In this document: one piece after another, positions 26,775 to 38,700 of the stretch
Numbering within the stretch: position 1 is the first letter of the stretch
How the letters are laid out: each line of letters opens with the position of its first letter
Source: Trichoplax adhaerens
Lineage: Eukaryota > Placozoa > Uniplacotomia > Trichoplacea > Trichoplacidae
DNA: 64,000 nucleotides
Reading direction: 5' to 3'
Assembly (NCBI RefSeq): GCF_000150275.1
Contig: NW_002060944.1
Location: forward strand, 5,865,102 to 5,929,101
The notes under the pieces: model-generated
Database searches by the model: none
The model's input: only the letters and a program-made list of their open reading frames with translations
Told to the model about the DNA's origin: nothing
Program-made: the position numbers and the translations under genes

Positions 26775-27482
26775 TAACTTTAATAGTGTTAAGAGTAAAT
26801 GGCTGGTACAATATCACAACTTGTAGGACTGATTGTATAAGATTTTATGATAACAAGTAGAGTCTATGCTGTCATGGTAGTCAATCGATTTAAATTTGAA
26901 TGGGTTTGATATCTTTAACTTTAATAGTATTAAGAGTAAATGGCTGGTACAATATCATAACTTGTAGGACTGATTATAGAAGATTTTATGATAACAAGTA
27001 GAGTCTATGTTGTTATGGTAGTCAATCGATTAGAATTGAAATGGTTTGATATCTGTAACTTTAATGGCATTAAGAGTAAATGGCTGGTACAATATCATAA
27101 CTTGTAGGACTGATTGTATAAGATTTTATGATAACAAGTAGAGTCGATACTGTTATGGTAGTCAATCGATTTCAATTTGAATGGTTTGATATCTGTAACT
27201 TTAATGGTATTAAGATTAAAAGGCTGGTAGAATATCATAACTTGTAGGACTGATTATAGAAGATTTTATGATAACAAGTAGAGTCTACAGTATACTGTCA
27301 TTGTAGTCAATCGATTTCAATTTGAATGGTTTGATATCTGTAACTTTAATAGTGTTAAGAGTAAATGGCTGGTAGAATATCATAACTTGTAGGACTGATT
27401 ATAGAAGATTTTATGATAACAAGTAGAGTTGATGCTGTCATGGTAGTCAATCAATTTCAATTGAAATGGTTTGATATCTGTA
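26775..27482. repeat. Tandem repeat, five units of 140-145 bp, with a conserved mini frame
   Basis: The word AACTTTAAT starts units at 26775, 26917, 27057, 27197 and 27342. Each unit contains AATGGCTGGTA, ATATCATAACTTGTAGGACT, GATTTTATGATAACAAGTAG and GGTTTGATATCTG. In units 2 and 3 an ATG (27015 and 27155) opens 30 codons to a TAG (27107 and 27247), starting MVVNR and containing WFDICNF and YHNL. Unit 4 keeps the frame but has ATT for ATG; unit 1 is frameshifted; unit 5 (ATG 27440) runs out of the array into a longer frame. It lies 300 bp upstream of AGMO paralogue 2. Whether the frame is translated is unknown. Confidence 0.85.
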
Positions 27483-29147
27483 TTGGCGATTGCTTTACAG
27501 CAGGCGTAGCAAAATGTTTGCAAAATAAAATGGTCCTTAACAATGATCGATATTGTAGCCAATCTAGTCTAGATTGCAATCCTATTATTATTTTCCACCT
27601 ACTTTTGAATCGATAGCTTATATTAAGATTTCCAACGGATAGCAATCAGCACGTTCGATAAAGATGGGCTAGTTTAGAAGGAAAGGGCCAACACGAAGAG
27701 CATTCCCACACTCTAACACCAAGAGGTTGCACTGATGATTATTGAACCCTTAATAATGAAAGGCTGAAATTGAGTCCTGATACGTTGGTATGCTTGTGGC
27801 AGTGGCCCAACCCAACTTTCCTGATCGACGATTGGTACGTCGCAACGTAAGTGTATGACGTCATGATGGCCAGCCAAATTGGGAAGTAAACAGTGCTGCG
27901 AGCTCGGGTGCTCGATAACGTTGGCAACACCAATAGTAAAGGACGTCGTGAAGGTAGAAACGCTCAACGTTATTGTGAAGTAATATTTCAGGACGAGAAG
28001 AAATGTTTCATGTTTGCTCATTGGCCTGATCTCCACTCCAGCAAAAGAGAACGAGGAAAATAGTAGGGATGAGTCCATTGAGCAAAGATTTGTTCTCGTC
28101 CTGCGACATTGTCCACTCCAGTAGCTGCAATGCAGTAGTCGGTTTAGAACGTAGCGTTCCTATGAAACCAGTGTGATTTATACTGTATAGAGTAAGTACA
28201 TAACTGTAGTTGTTAAGTAACATAGTCCAAGTTCTAGTGTACTGCATTGAGCGGTGGACCCCAAAATTGGATAGAAATTTTAAACGGGCAAAATATTGAT
28301 TCCAAAGCAAGTACTCTACTGTTCTGTACGCGTACCGGGTGCTCACGTACTACAGCTGTGAACGGCCTCTCATTTCGTCGCTACAATTCAGCAATCACTG
28401 TTAAGCCCAGGTTTTTTCTTTCTTTCTTTCCTCGTAGCTAAACCCTAGTCCATGGACTTGTACAACTATACTACTGTCTTTGTAAAAGTCTATGGCTAAA
28501 CCATCGTGCTGTTCATTTATTAGATGATCATGGACGCTAGGTCTGTCAGCGGTTTGGTTTCATTTTAGATTGAGTACAGTACAGTATGATCTGTCTACGA
28601 GTAACTACGCACTCTCTGTCCGTTCCGTTCCATACGGTCTACTCGCTTACTCGCTATCATCTGTACAGTTTTACAGTAGAGTACATGAATATGATAGCTT
28701 GGAAAGACACCATGATTGATATTCAAGATGATGAGAGGATGAAGAGTAGGTTTATTTGTAGATTGAGAATGAACGCACATAGGTAGAACGTTAGAGAGAC
28801 ATACAGGAGGAGGCTACTACCAGACAGACAGAATAGGAATCTATCAATATGATACAGTACAGTACTGTAGTCATGCGTACAGTTAGACTGCTAGCATGTG
28901 ATATCACTTATCGATGTACACGTGGAAGGTATTGGATGCACATAGTACACATTATACTGTATATCTGTACCGTGGTTATAGAGTGTGTATCAAATTATTT
29001 TGCCACTTTGAAAGGAATCAACCAGTGATCTTAATAAGCAAATACTGATTAAAAGTTGTTATATACCATAAAACTATCATTCGACGATAGTTTTACTGTA
29101 TTTTTAAAGAAAAATATGGCCCGAAAGTGATAAAATGTTATGGAACA
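27483..29147. other. Intergenic DNA with somewhat higher GC, no supported gene
   Basis: Overlapping minus-strand frames of 121 codons (27713-28078) and 112 codons (28008-28346) occur in different frames, neither recognised. Short copies of the TACAGTAC word appear at about 28575 and 28856. A small hairpin, AAAACTATC...GATAGTTTT, is at about 29070. Confidence 0.4.
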
Positions 29148-29615
29148 TACTGTACAGTGTACAGTGTACAGTAGGCTGTCCATTGATATTACAGTGTACA
29201 GTACTGTAATCCAAGAGATGGGAGCTGAGCCTGCTCAGTGCACGCTCTGTTTCGGTTTCGGCGGGCACGAGAGCAAGGGAATTCCATTTGATTTGATGTT
29301 AATGAAACAAGACCTTGTATAAGTTATGCCAGGGACTTGGAATAAAAGTTCTGATGATGGTATGAGCAGCAACAACTCAAGAAAAAGTGTTTACTTTCAA
29401 GTCAACACTTGATCAATTCCTACTCTTACTGTTGTTGGCAAGGACGTGCTGTCCAGTCATCCTGCTACAGTAGGGTGTATCATTCTAGCTGTACAGTACA
29501 GTAAACTGACCAGTAAAATAAGAGACGATCGTTTCCTATCGGGGTCTCTGTACTGTACACATCCCGTAGACGAAAATCCATTGTACCTCCGTCCACGCTA
29601 TACAGTACAGACAGT
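29148..29615. promoter_or_regulatory. Palindromic TACAGTAC/GTACTGTA island upstream of SMARCE1
   Basis: Clusters at 29148-29210 and 29485-29615 contain TGTACAGTGTACAGT, TACAGTACTGTA, CTGTACAGTACAGT and CTGTACTGTACA. The nearest copy is about 110 bp upstream of the SMARCE1 ATG. Plus-strand frames of 60-79 codons running through it are by-products. A regulatory role is inferred from the same placement at four other genes. Confidence 0.6.
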
Positions 29616-29648
29616 GGCTACTGTTGTATGGCACATACTATACCTTAT

Positions 29649-29676
29649 TGGACTAGCAAGAAAACTTGCTAGTCCA
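29649..29676. promoter_or_regulatory. Perfect 12-bp inverted repeat (TGGACTAGCAAG) 52 bp before SMARCE1 ATG
   Basis: TGGACTAGCAAG and CTTGCTAGTCCA flank a four-base AAAA loop, so the site can form a strong hairpin in DNA or in the 5' leader. It shares the GGACTAG core with sites upstream of MRPL36 and RHEB. Confidence 0.65.
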
Positions 29677-29727
29677 GTCTTGTAGCCCTTAGTCCAAGTG
29701 TCGGCGTCCAGCCGAAAAGATTCCAAC

Positions 29728-32700
29728 ATGGCTTTGCAATATAGTATGCGACAAGATCGTCCTATCAATGTCCAGCAACACTATAATGTGCCCAATTTAC
29801 AGCCTGTCTCCATAGCTTGTAAGTATTGTCATTTCATAGTCCAAGTCAATTGATATTTTGGTCGTTGTTGTCCGTCGGCCAGGCCATTACTGGACTAGTG
29901 TTGCCTTTTCTTCTACCTTGGTCAATGATGGATGATTCAATACTGCGCTAAAATTCTGCTTGTACCTTAATGATGAAAATCATGTCGGCTACGTTGAAAT
30001 GTATACGAGTAGAATGGTAGTCAATGGAATAAGATTACTACGTTAGTAGAGTTTAAGTTGCACAAGAGTACAGTGTATGTACAATCTTAGCTAGTCACAT
30101 TGAAAGGTTGACCGCCAGAAATGCTATCGATTTAGAGACTCGTTGTCTACGATACATATTGCAGTATTTTACTGGACGTCAAGTTACTGGCCAACGTCTT
30201 CAATCGTCATCCAACTCAAAATCAACAGGATCCATGTCTTTCCAGTCGTATTACATAGAAATTTCTACTTGTTCAATGGCCTTCTTGTTACTTACAGTAC
30301 TGACAGTTATAGCATTCTTAGAATGAATTGCATTACTAACCAAAAGAGATTACTGTACAAAGGAACTGGAAAATATCCTGTAGACCCTGTATTACAATAG
30401 GCAAGAATATCTTGTAGACCTTATATTACAATATGCAAGAATATCCTGAACACCCCAAAGTCAACTAAAATTATACGCCAAATTTGGAGGCAATCTGCCA
30501 TGTTTCAGTATCCAATCTTGGAACATCCAATGCAATGAATCTCTAGCCTTACAATCATCATACTATCAAATTGTATCGTCATACTGACTCGTAGAAGCTT
30601 TATGCATTCTTACAGGCTACAGCACGTCTGAATATAACAGGATCAACCTTTCATTAATATTTTTCTAACGAGCAGTTTAGACACGTACAGTAGCTCGAGA
30701 TGCTTCTTACGAAATCACTTATAATTATGCCGTCTATACTATTAATCTATCAATACTAGATAGTTTATTTAAAACAATGCTGTCGCTGATACATACTGTA
30801 CTGTACTGTACTGTAGTCAAGCAGTAAATTCACTTTCTACTATAAACGTAGATTATACGGTATATTGTCGATGGACTGTAGACCAAAGTCATCAATAATA
30901 ATCACAATTACATCGTTGCATCGATTATGTATCCCGTGTAATTTACAAAATATTAGATTGTTAGCTAGTAGAACTAGTTCAAAATCTCGTAAAAATTCGA
31001 GCGAATCGCACTTGTTTCATGCCACAAAATGCGTCAGTACCGTACTACTTTGATGATAAATTTGCTGCTAAAATTGCTTTTCCATTTTGGTAATTTGAAA
31101 TGCTTGGTTTATGATTATTAATAACACAGCCTACAACTACCCTTATCAATCTTCCCCCGACGTTGGTAAACCGGTAAGATCTCGTAACTTACGTTGCAAT
31201 AAATTAGAATAACCTTGTAGTAATCGATGTGATTAGTTAGGTGATAGCTACATTAGCATTGCTATTCCTAGCCCTAGGGTACGAGCTACTACACTGTATT
31301 ATGCACAATATTTTACATCCTTATGATTCGTTTCGGTTATAACCGCTACAGGCGGTTGTTCCATCGTAGATGGAAGAGGTAGCATAATACTAAAAGATTA
31401 TAATGACTTTAGTAAACTATGCAGTTAAATTAAGTGTAGTTGCTCAAGTTAATTCTTTAATTACTAGGTACAAGTAAACCAATCTCTTCAATGGAGTTCA
31501 CCACAGCAGCTGCAGGCACCTCCGCGTTATCAAATTGGCGTCACGCAGGTAAGAATCGTATTATTTGACTCTAATTTCCTTAATTTTGAACCATTTAGTT
31601 TCCTATATCATATTAATCTAATGTCAAGACTGTAGAGGATCACTAGATCAGTAATAGTTGAATATATTAGAACATAACTCTTAGCACGATCATATAAATC
31701 AATTATTATCCAACATCAGTTACACCTCTACACGTTGCTTCGTTAAAAGCTAAAGATAATAAAAAGAAGTATGTCACATTAATACCAGTATGTTACACAA
31801 ATATATACAATAGTATAATTTACATAGTTGTTAGTGGCTCTACATTCAAACTGTTGTTATAAAATTTAAACCACTTTATACGAGTATTCAATAAATTGGA
31901 TAATTTTCTGTAATACCATTACTATTAATATTGCTATAATAATCGACTTTTATCTCTTACCAGCAAAATAGGAATTTTGTTGTTACATTATTGCACTAAT
32001 TTGAAATTGCAAATATGATTTTAATTAATTATGATACAGTTGCTACTGTCAGTTGTTGTGTCATGTTCTACTACATTATATATGGTATAGGAAACTTCAG
32101 ACTAAGAATACTGCATAATTTAAGATTTACCGTTTACTAATTTCACATACAGCCTCGTATGGAACCGACTAAGCCTCCAAAAGCACCAGAGAAACCTCTT
32201 ATGCCATACATGAGATACAGTAGCAAGGTTAGTAGTAAATAAATGAATTTTTATACTTCAAGTCAGCTAGGCTAGAGACTGTATATCATTTTCATTAAGA
32301 GTCCTTATATTAGACATGATAATAAATTCATAGATGTTCGAAAAAGTGAAAGAGCAACATCCTGACTTAAAACTATGGGAGATTGGAAAAATGATTGGTG
32401 CAATGTGGAGAAATCTCGATGATAAACAAAAACAAGTAAGACCTAAACTAAATATGTATAGATACAGTTTAAGCTGTGATTTACAAACCGTAACGTCAGC
32501 TTATTAAAATAGATAAAAGTTACATAGAATTGCCTTCTACACTTTTGTTGATACAGTTAATTCACTTCTTACCCTACCCTATAGGAGTACTTTGATGATT
32601 ACGAAAAAGACAAGGTTATAATTCTTTCCCATTTTTCTGATAGTTATCCACTGTTTAGAAATTCTCATTTTGTAACTTCTAAAACCTAAAATTTAGAGAC

Positions 32701-33986
32701 AATATAATGAATCTGTAAAAGCATATCAACAATCACCTGAATATCAGGCCTGGGTTATCTCCAAAGCAAGAAATAATGCTCCCCCTATACCGAATCCGAA
32801 CCCGAACCAAAACCCAAAACCTCAAGGTATAGATGATACATTTTTACAATCCCTATTGATTATAGGTTTTGCTATGAATCAATGTTTCGATTGATATCTA
32901 TTGTGTATGTATGTCGTGATATGCAGTAGTTCGTTCAGCACAAGATCAGCAAATATACGACAAAGCAATGCAGCATGCAGCACCTTCTGCTCCTGTAAGA
33001 TTTCTTAATAGTACTTTATTTTATACTTACTATTGATGTATGCTTATGACTATAATGGGAACGTTAATAATATTCTGTTTGAATGAATAGCTACCAGAGC
33101 CTCCTATTAGTATGCAAATTATAGAAGATGAAAGCGAAGGTAAAATATATTACCTAGCTGGCTTTGCTAGGTTTATTTGTTACTGGGTATAATGATTCCA
33201 TTCGCTTTATATTACAGAAAATGAACTGACGGAACAGCATATTGCTGCCGCACGTTTTTACAGAAACAATATATTAATGAATGAAATTTTCAGTGACACT
33301 GCTGCACGTGAACCTAGCTCAGGTAAGATCATAAAGTTATAACCAAAAAGTTTGGTATATGCAGAATGTACTCTTAATTTTGACGTAATATTATGAATGC
33401 CAACAGGGGCCACAGATGATCGCGTAAAAATATTAAGAGATCGACAAGAATCTCTTAAGCAAATGCAAGTAAGTGGCAAGCAATGAAATTTTATATTACA
33501 AGCAAAATATTGATTTTAATATGATCTTTATGAGTAAAATAATGACTACATTAATTTACTTGGCGATTGAAAAAAATTAGAAAAAGCAAGAGAAAGAACT
33601 ACAAGAATTACAGGAAAAATTTGAACAAAAGAAGAGGAAATACGTGGAAAATGATGAAAAGTTTAGAAATAAATTGAAAGAGGTAATCACAACTCTTATC
33701 CCATATATATATGTATCTATATGAGATGTAGTCATGCAAAATTTATTTATATTATAGCATAATATGGGCATAATTAAAGTATAAAGATTGATACAGATTG
33801 GTATTGATCATTTTAAGGAATACGAAGTTTTACACTACATCAGCTATCAAATACTACTGTATACATCGTGATAGCGGCTGATTTGAGTATGTATTTTCTT
33901 TAACGTTTATGCCCTTTCTTTAACGTGCTCAATAGTTGCGTTCGAAGAAGGAAGAAACTCATGCAGCGTTGAAGAAAGCTTCTTAA
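29728..33986 (+). CDS. SMARCE1: SWI/SNF (BAF) complex HMG-box subunit BAF57
   Basis: Twelve exons: 29728-29818, 31475-31548, 32153-32227, 32334-32435, 32585-32614, 32697-32826, 32927-32994, 33091-33139, 33218-33322, 33407-33468, 33581-33682 and 33936-33986. All phases agree, giving 312 residues. The HMG box begins at [15 protein letters not shown] and continues [15 protein letters not shown] to [10 protein letters not shown], very close to human BAF57; it binds DNA. Downstream come a low-complexity [11 protein letters not shown] linker, the conserved [17 protein letters not shown] block and a coiled coil ([24 protein letters not shown]). The protein ends soon after the coil (HAALKKAS), so the long acidic tail of the 411-residue human protein is absent. 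The second exon uses an acceptor (TACAAG) at 31474 that keeps the frame; a nearer AG would break it. It works in the nucleus in ATP-dependent chromatin remodelling. Confidence 0.95.
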
Positions 33987-35748
33987 ACAATGTTGTTCAA
34001 AATAATGTGATCTAATATCTGTACCATGTAACCCGAAAAATCGATGTTAATTAATTAAATTAGGTCAACGCTATATTTTGTAGAATAATATTAATGTAAG
34101 AGGAATTTGATTAATCTTCATATTACTATCTAATTGTTTAGCACAGCCTGAAAGTTATGGTTTAGGTTAGTAACTATTAATTTCCCGTACATGTAGAACG
34201 TCCTTCAACTTAACTTAACGTATTAATGTATGGTTTAAAGTTTATCGTTGCGGTACAAATGCTAATGTGTAAAATTACTGTATTCTTAATGTTTTGTAAT
34301 TGATATTACTGAAATGTAGGACAAAGCTCTCGTAGTAAATTAAAATCATGGTAATTTATTTGCTGAATCTTGATGTAATGTTGACCAAATGTTGCTAATT
34401 ACTGTATTATATTGTATAACAAGTAAAACACCTATCCGACATTATATTGTACATTCCTGATATTATTGTATTGTATTGAAATACATGTAAAATAAAATAC
34501 ATGACGTACTCTACATGATAAGATGCGGGTTTACCAAGAATTGCTGTTAAACAGATTGATAATGCTGCGTTCTGGAGTATGCATTCATTATAAAATACAA
34601 TCCGGATCACTTTTATATATTCGCTATTAAAGATCTCCCATTGCCTTACAAAATCCAACAATTTGGCGGTATCGTTATTATAGTATATGTAATTGTACTG
34701 GTATATGGTTCTACGACATTTCCCGCCGCTATCCCATAGACAAAATAGTATACGTAGAAATTGTTGATCTTAGAATTTGACTTCTCTAGCAGTAAATAGC
34801 ATTTCATCAACAATAATTTTAAGGAAACCGTAGAGTGACGTGGATAGCCTCTTCAAATCTGGCAAAGTAATTCCAAATGTCATTGAAATTTTACTCAGCA
34901 CATGCAATTAGTACAACAGTAAAAGCTGGAAATTTGTTGGATGTATTTGTTAAGCTGAAAGCACGAAGTTAAAGAGGAGAAATAAAATATTTTTCTCCCT
35001 CAAAGGGGAAAGATGCGAACACGACACGTCTTGTCTATGGATTCCATTAAATTCTATGAGAATTTAGTCATTCACGGCCATACCACTCGTACATTCGGTA
35101 TGTGTAGCAGACTACTTAATGCTGTACGATCACGCTGACTAAAAATTCTCGTCTACTTATATGAGTATAACAATATATACAACATCAGATTAGACGTTAG
35201 CTGAAGGCGCTCTTAATTATTATTGTTTAATGAAAGTCATCAACAGATTATGATAAAACTGTAATGTGTAATTGACCTGACTATATCTTATGAATCACAG
35301 ATAACATAAGTTTTACGTTTAATTAATTTAAACTATGTGACTAAATATACCAAATTATATATGACTACAACAGTTAATTATGTTCACTTCGAAAGACGTA
35401 CCCTATCAGTCCTAAGTGACGGTATCAAGAGTTAAAAATATTCGTAGTGCCAGTATATTAGCGACATATTTGTTGAATAGCAAATCTAGTGTGGTAATCC
35501 TAAAAGTACTTTTCAGTAATGTGATAGTTTTAACAGTAGTGTACAGATATAAACCGCACGAATTTTCAACTCAAGAATGTTTTGGCAGCGGAATTAATTC
35601 AGAATAAAATAAAAATATATATTAATATGTAACATTAAAACAGGTATCAATTTTAAGGTCCTCTTTTTTATCTTGTTAAGCCGTTTAAACAATTCCTAAA
35701 AATTCTACATTCTACAAGATTAGGTTAAAGTTATACACTACATACAAA
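33987..35748. other. Convergent intergenic region SMARCE1/HAT1
   Basis: The 3' flanks of two convergent genes meet here. Frames at 34407-34661 (minus) and 35416-35607 (plus) have no recognisable homology and no usable splice context. Confidence 0.5.
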
Positions 35749-38700
35749 CTAGTATAGAGCTAACTTTTCAATAATTGATAGGTAAGATTCTTCGATTGCT
35801 TTATAGCTATCATTAAGGAGCTGTACTTTGTCTTGGCTATTTGCTTGAATTATCGCAGCATTGTACTCCTCGGGCTTCAAAAATTTTTGCAACTTCAACA
35901 AGTCTTTTTCTTCTTTCTAAATTCAATAAATAATATTACAAAATGATTTATATTACAAGGATGAAGTAAAGAAATCTATTTTGCGTGATCAATTTTCGAT
36001 ATTAATACTCTATTAAAATCTAGATAAGATAAGTGTTGTTTAAATACCTTGAATGGCTGGCTAAGCCTCTTTTTAACATAACTTTTGTAAGCCAGATACT
36101 CTTTAGCATTACTTCGATCTGTTGCTTTCAAACGGAGAATTTCATAAACTCTTCTTGCTTGTTTCTATAAACGGAAGAGTTACTTTACTATTACATATAC
36201 ATAAGTTTAATTTTGTGCTGTGTCGCCTATTCCACTGGTGACTAAGATTTTAATATCTAACCAAACGGAGTATTTTGCAATAGCAACATACGCTGTATAC
36301 ACACACATACGTACTGTAGTCGCAGTGGAAAGTTTACCTTATGAATCTTGAGTTTTTTTCGTGCCTCATTAGCCATATTCTCGTTGAATCCATCATGTAG
36401 ATTTTGATCAGAATATGCTGGTAGCTTTGCGCAACGACGGCAATCAACAAAGTCTCGTAAGCTTATGAAATTCTCAGATGGATCCTCCGCTAAAATTAAT
36501 CAAATGAAAGGGTGTAAACAAGCGGCAACAACGACTAATATTCTACTAATATCAATCAATAGATACTCATAGGTATCAATCTAAATAACTATAAACAATA
36601 CCTGTGATATCTAAAATGTTGTCATCCTTTTCTGCCAGTGAATAATAACTTTCTAATAACTTAGCTTATGGAACGAAAAAAGTTAAGAAATTAAATCCGA
36701 TCGGAATATTTCATAAACACAATAATTTCATACCTCCATGACCATTCCTTTGATATGGTGGTAATATAATGATTTGACTTGAAATTTGCATTATGAGACA
36801 AAAAGAAAATAATTAGAGACTTTTATTACTACAGATGAATAAGACTATATACAGTATACATAAATTACATCATCGACATTTCAATTCAGTTATTTATTAA
36901 TTTATACCTAATTCTTGATCGAATCTTGTCGGGGTATGCGTAATAGTTATAAGAGGTCATATATCCAATGATATCATAACGAAAAGCGTTGTGATCCTTC
37001 CGCTTATGGTATCTGTACATATACATATAAGTATCGTGCATTATAATTTTATGTATCATAAACTAGGATATATTTGATATACGATGGTATTGTAAGCACC
37101 ATTTAATTAGCAGACTTCCTGTAGACTTTTATAACATAATTTTAAGTAACAGTTGAGTGTTTCACACAAACTTACAGTAGATAAAATGTCCATTTTTCGT
37201 CGTCATCATCTATTTAATTAAGAAAGAGGTGTAAGCAAATTAAAATTCTTAACATCTGGGCTCGAACCTGTTATTATATCAAGCCATGATTAAGATATAG
37301 TTAAAACGAAAGCATTTTCAGATTTACAGAAATTATTTAAAATAACTTACCGATAAATGAAGCAGTTTCAATATACCAAATCAGAAAGGTTCTAAGTCTC
37401 TCGTGGTATGCTTTAAAGCCGGGTATATCAACGTTGGCCTTCGTATAAATACGATACGTAAATCAATAGTTATAGAATTAGCCAGTACCGAAATACTACA
37501 TAATTTATATAATTTTTTGAGCTAGTTTTAATTGGGCGTAGTTCCACAAAACGCATTATTCGTTCTAAAAATTCAAGTTAAACTCTTTTTAAAGACAAAG
37601 AAGCAAATGAGCTCTATATTAATTTACCTTCCTAATCTCAAATGTTTGATCGTCCAATGAATAGCTATTGATTATCTCCCCGAACGGCTTAAAATTACTC
37701 TCTTCCTTTTCTAATACACGCATATATTCATCCTGATTGGTGTAAAAACCTGCAATGGACAATATAATGCAAGACAAATGAAAAAAAGGAAAGGTTACTC
37801 CTGCGATTAATTTAGTAATACTGTATCATACAAAAATGTAATAACAATTGTAAGCATTTGCTGGTTTAACTGACCTTGGGGTAAAACATCTGATAAAATT
37901 TGAATAATATCGTCGGCCTACAAGAAGTAATTGGTATATTTTAGTATAACAATGTACACGATGACAGAAGTACAATAGGATCAAAATTAGCATTATCCTA
38001 CACTTGAGAGCTGCGATTATGACATAGCAACTATAGCACTATTTAAAGAACTAATTACAGTACAAATTATATCTTGCTTTTGTTCAACTTTGCAATAGAA
38101 GCAGTTAGTTATTAAACTTGTCAAATTGTGTAGTATAATATAATATCTGCTATAAATGTCACCGAAGAAAAAAGAACACATATTTATAAATTTTATTTTC
38201 TATAACTACGCTGTACGTTAGTAACTTTAGTTATTTGAGGAAGATGGTGAAGTATGCTTTTAGATGTTGTACTTAAAGATGTGAAATGAGTGATGTTTTT
38301 TTTTTTTGGAAATTACTAACTTTAACACCGTCAGAAGTAGACGGATCAATTTTCTGTGAATATGTGAATCCAAAATAAGTTAGGAGGCTCGAAGATCCAT
38401 AGTATAACTAGATCATATAGGAATAGAGGATCGGAATATTTTGTTAATATCTTGCATGATATGTTAGCAAATGATAAATTTTAAATTATTCCTTGTTACA
38501 GTTTTCATTATTAGCTATCTGGATACGCAAGTATCCTGTGTGAGATATAGGCCAACATAGATTTAATCGAGGTAACTCAGTTATATACATATATTGCACG
38601 AAATGCATAACAAGCTAAGTACTTTTTTTAAAATTAATTGCTTATCACCTTGATTTCCAAATCCTTATATCCAAATATCGCTTCACTAGAATTGAGATTA

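Noticed and set aside
27713-28346. Overlapping 121- and 112-codon minus-strand frames
   Set aside because: They lie in different frames of less AT-rich DNA, have no recognised domain and cannot be joined by splice sites.
29140-29685. 60- and 79-codon plus-strand frames before SMARCE1
   Set aside because: They run through the palindromic island and the hairpin and look like repeat by-products.
34407-34661. 84-codon minus-strand frame
   Set aside because: No homology; sits in the convergent 3' region of SMARCE1 and HAT1.
37255-37285. GGTTCGAGCCC on the minus strand, like a tRNA T-loop
   Set aside because: No acceptor stem, D arm or anticodon arm could be folded around it, and it lies in a HAT1 intron.
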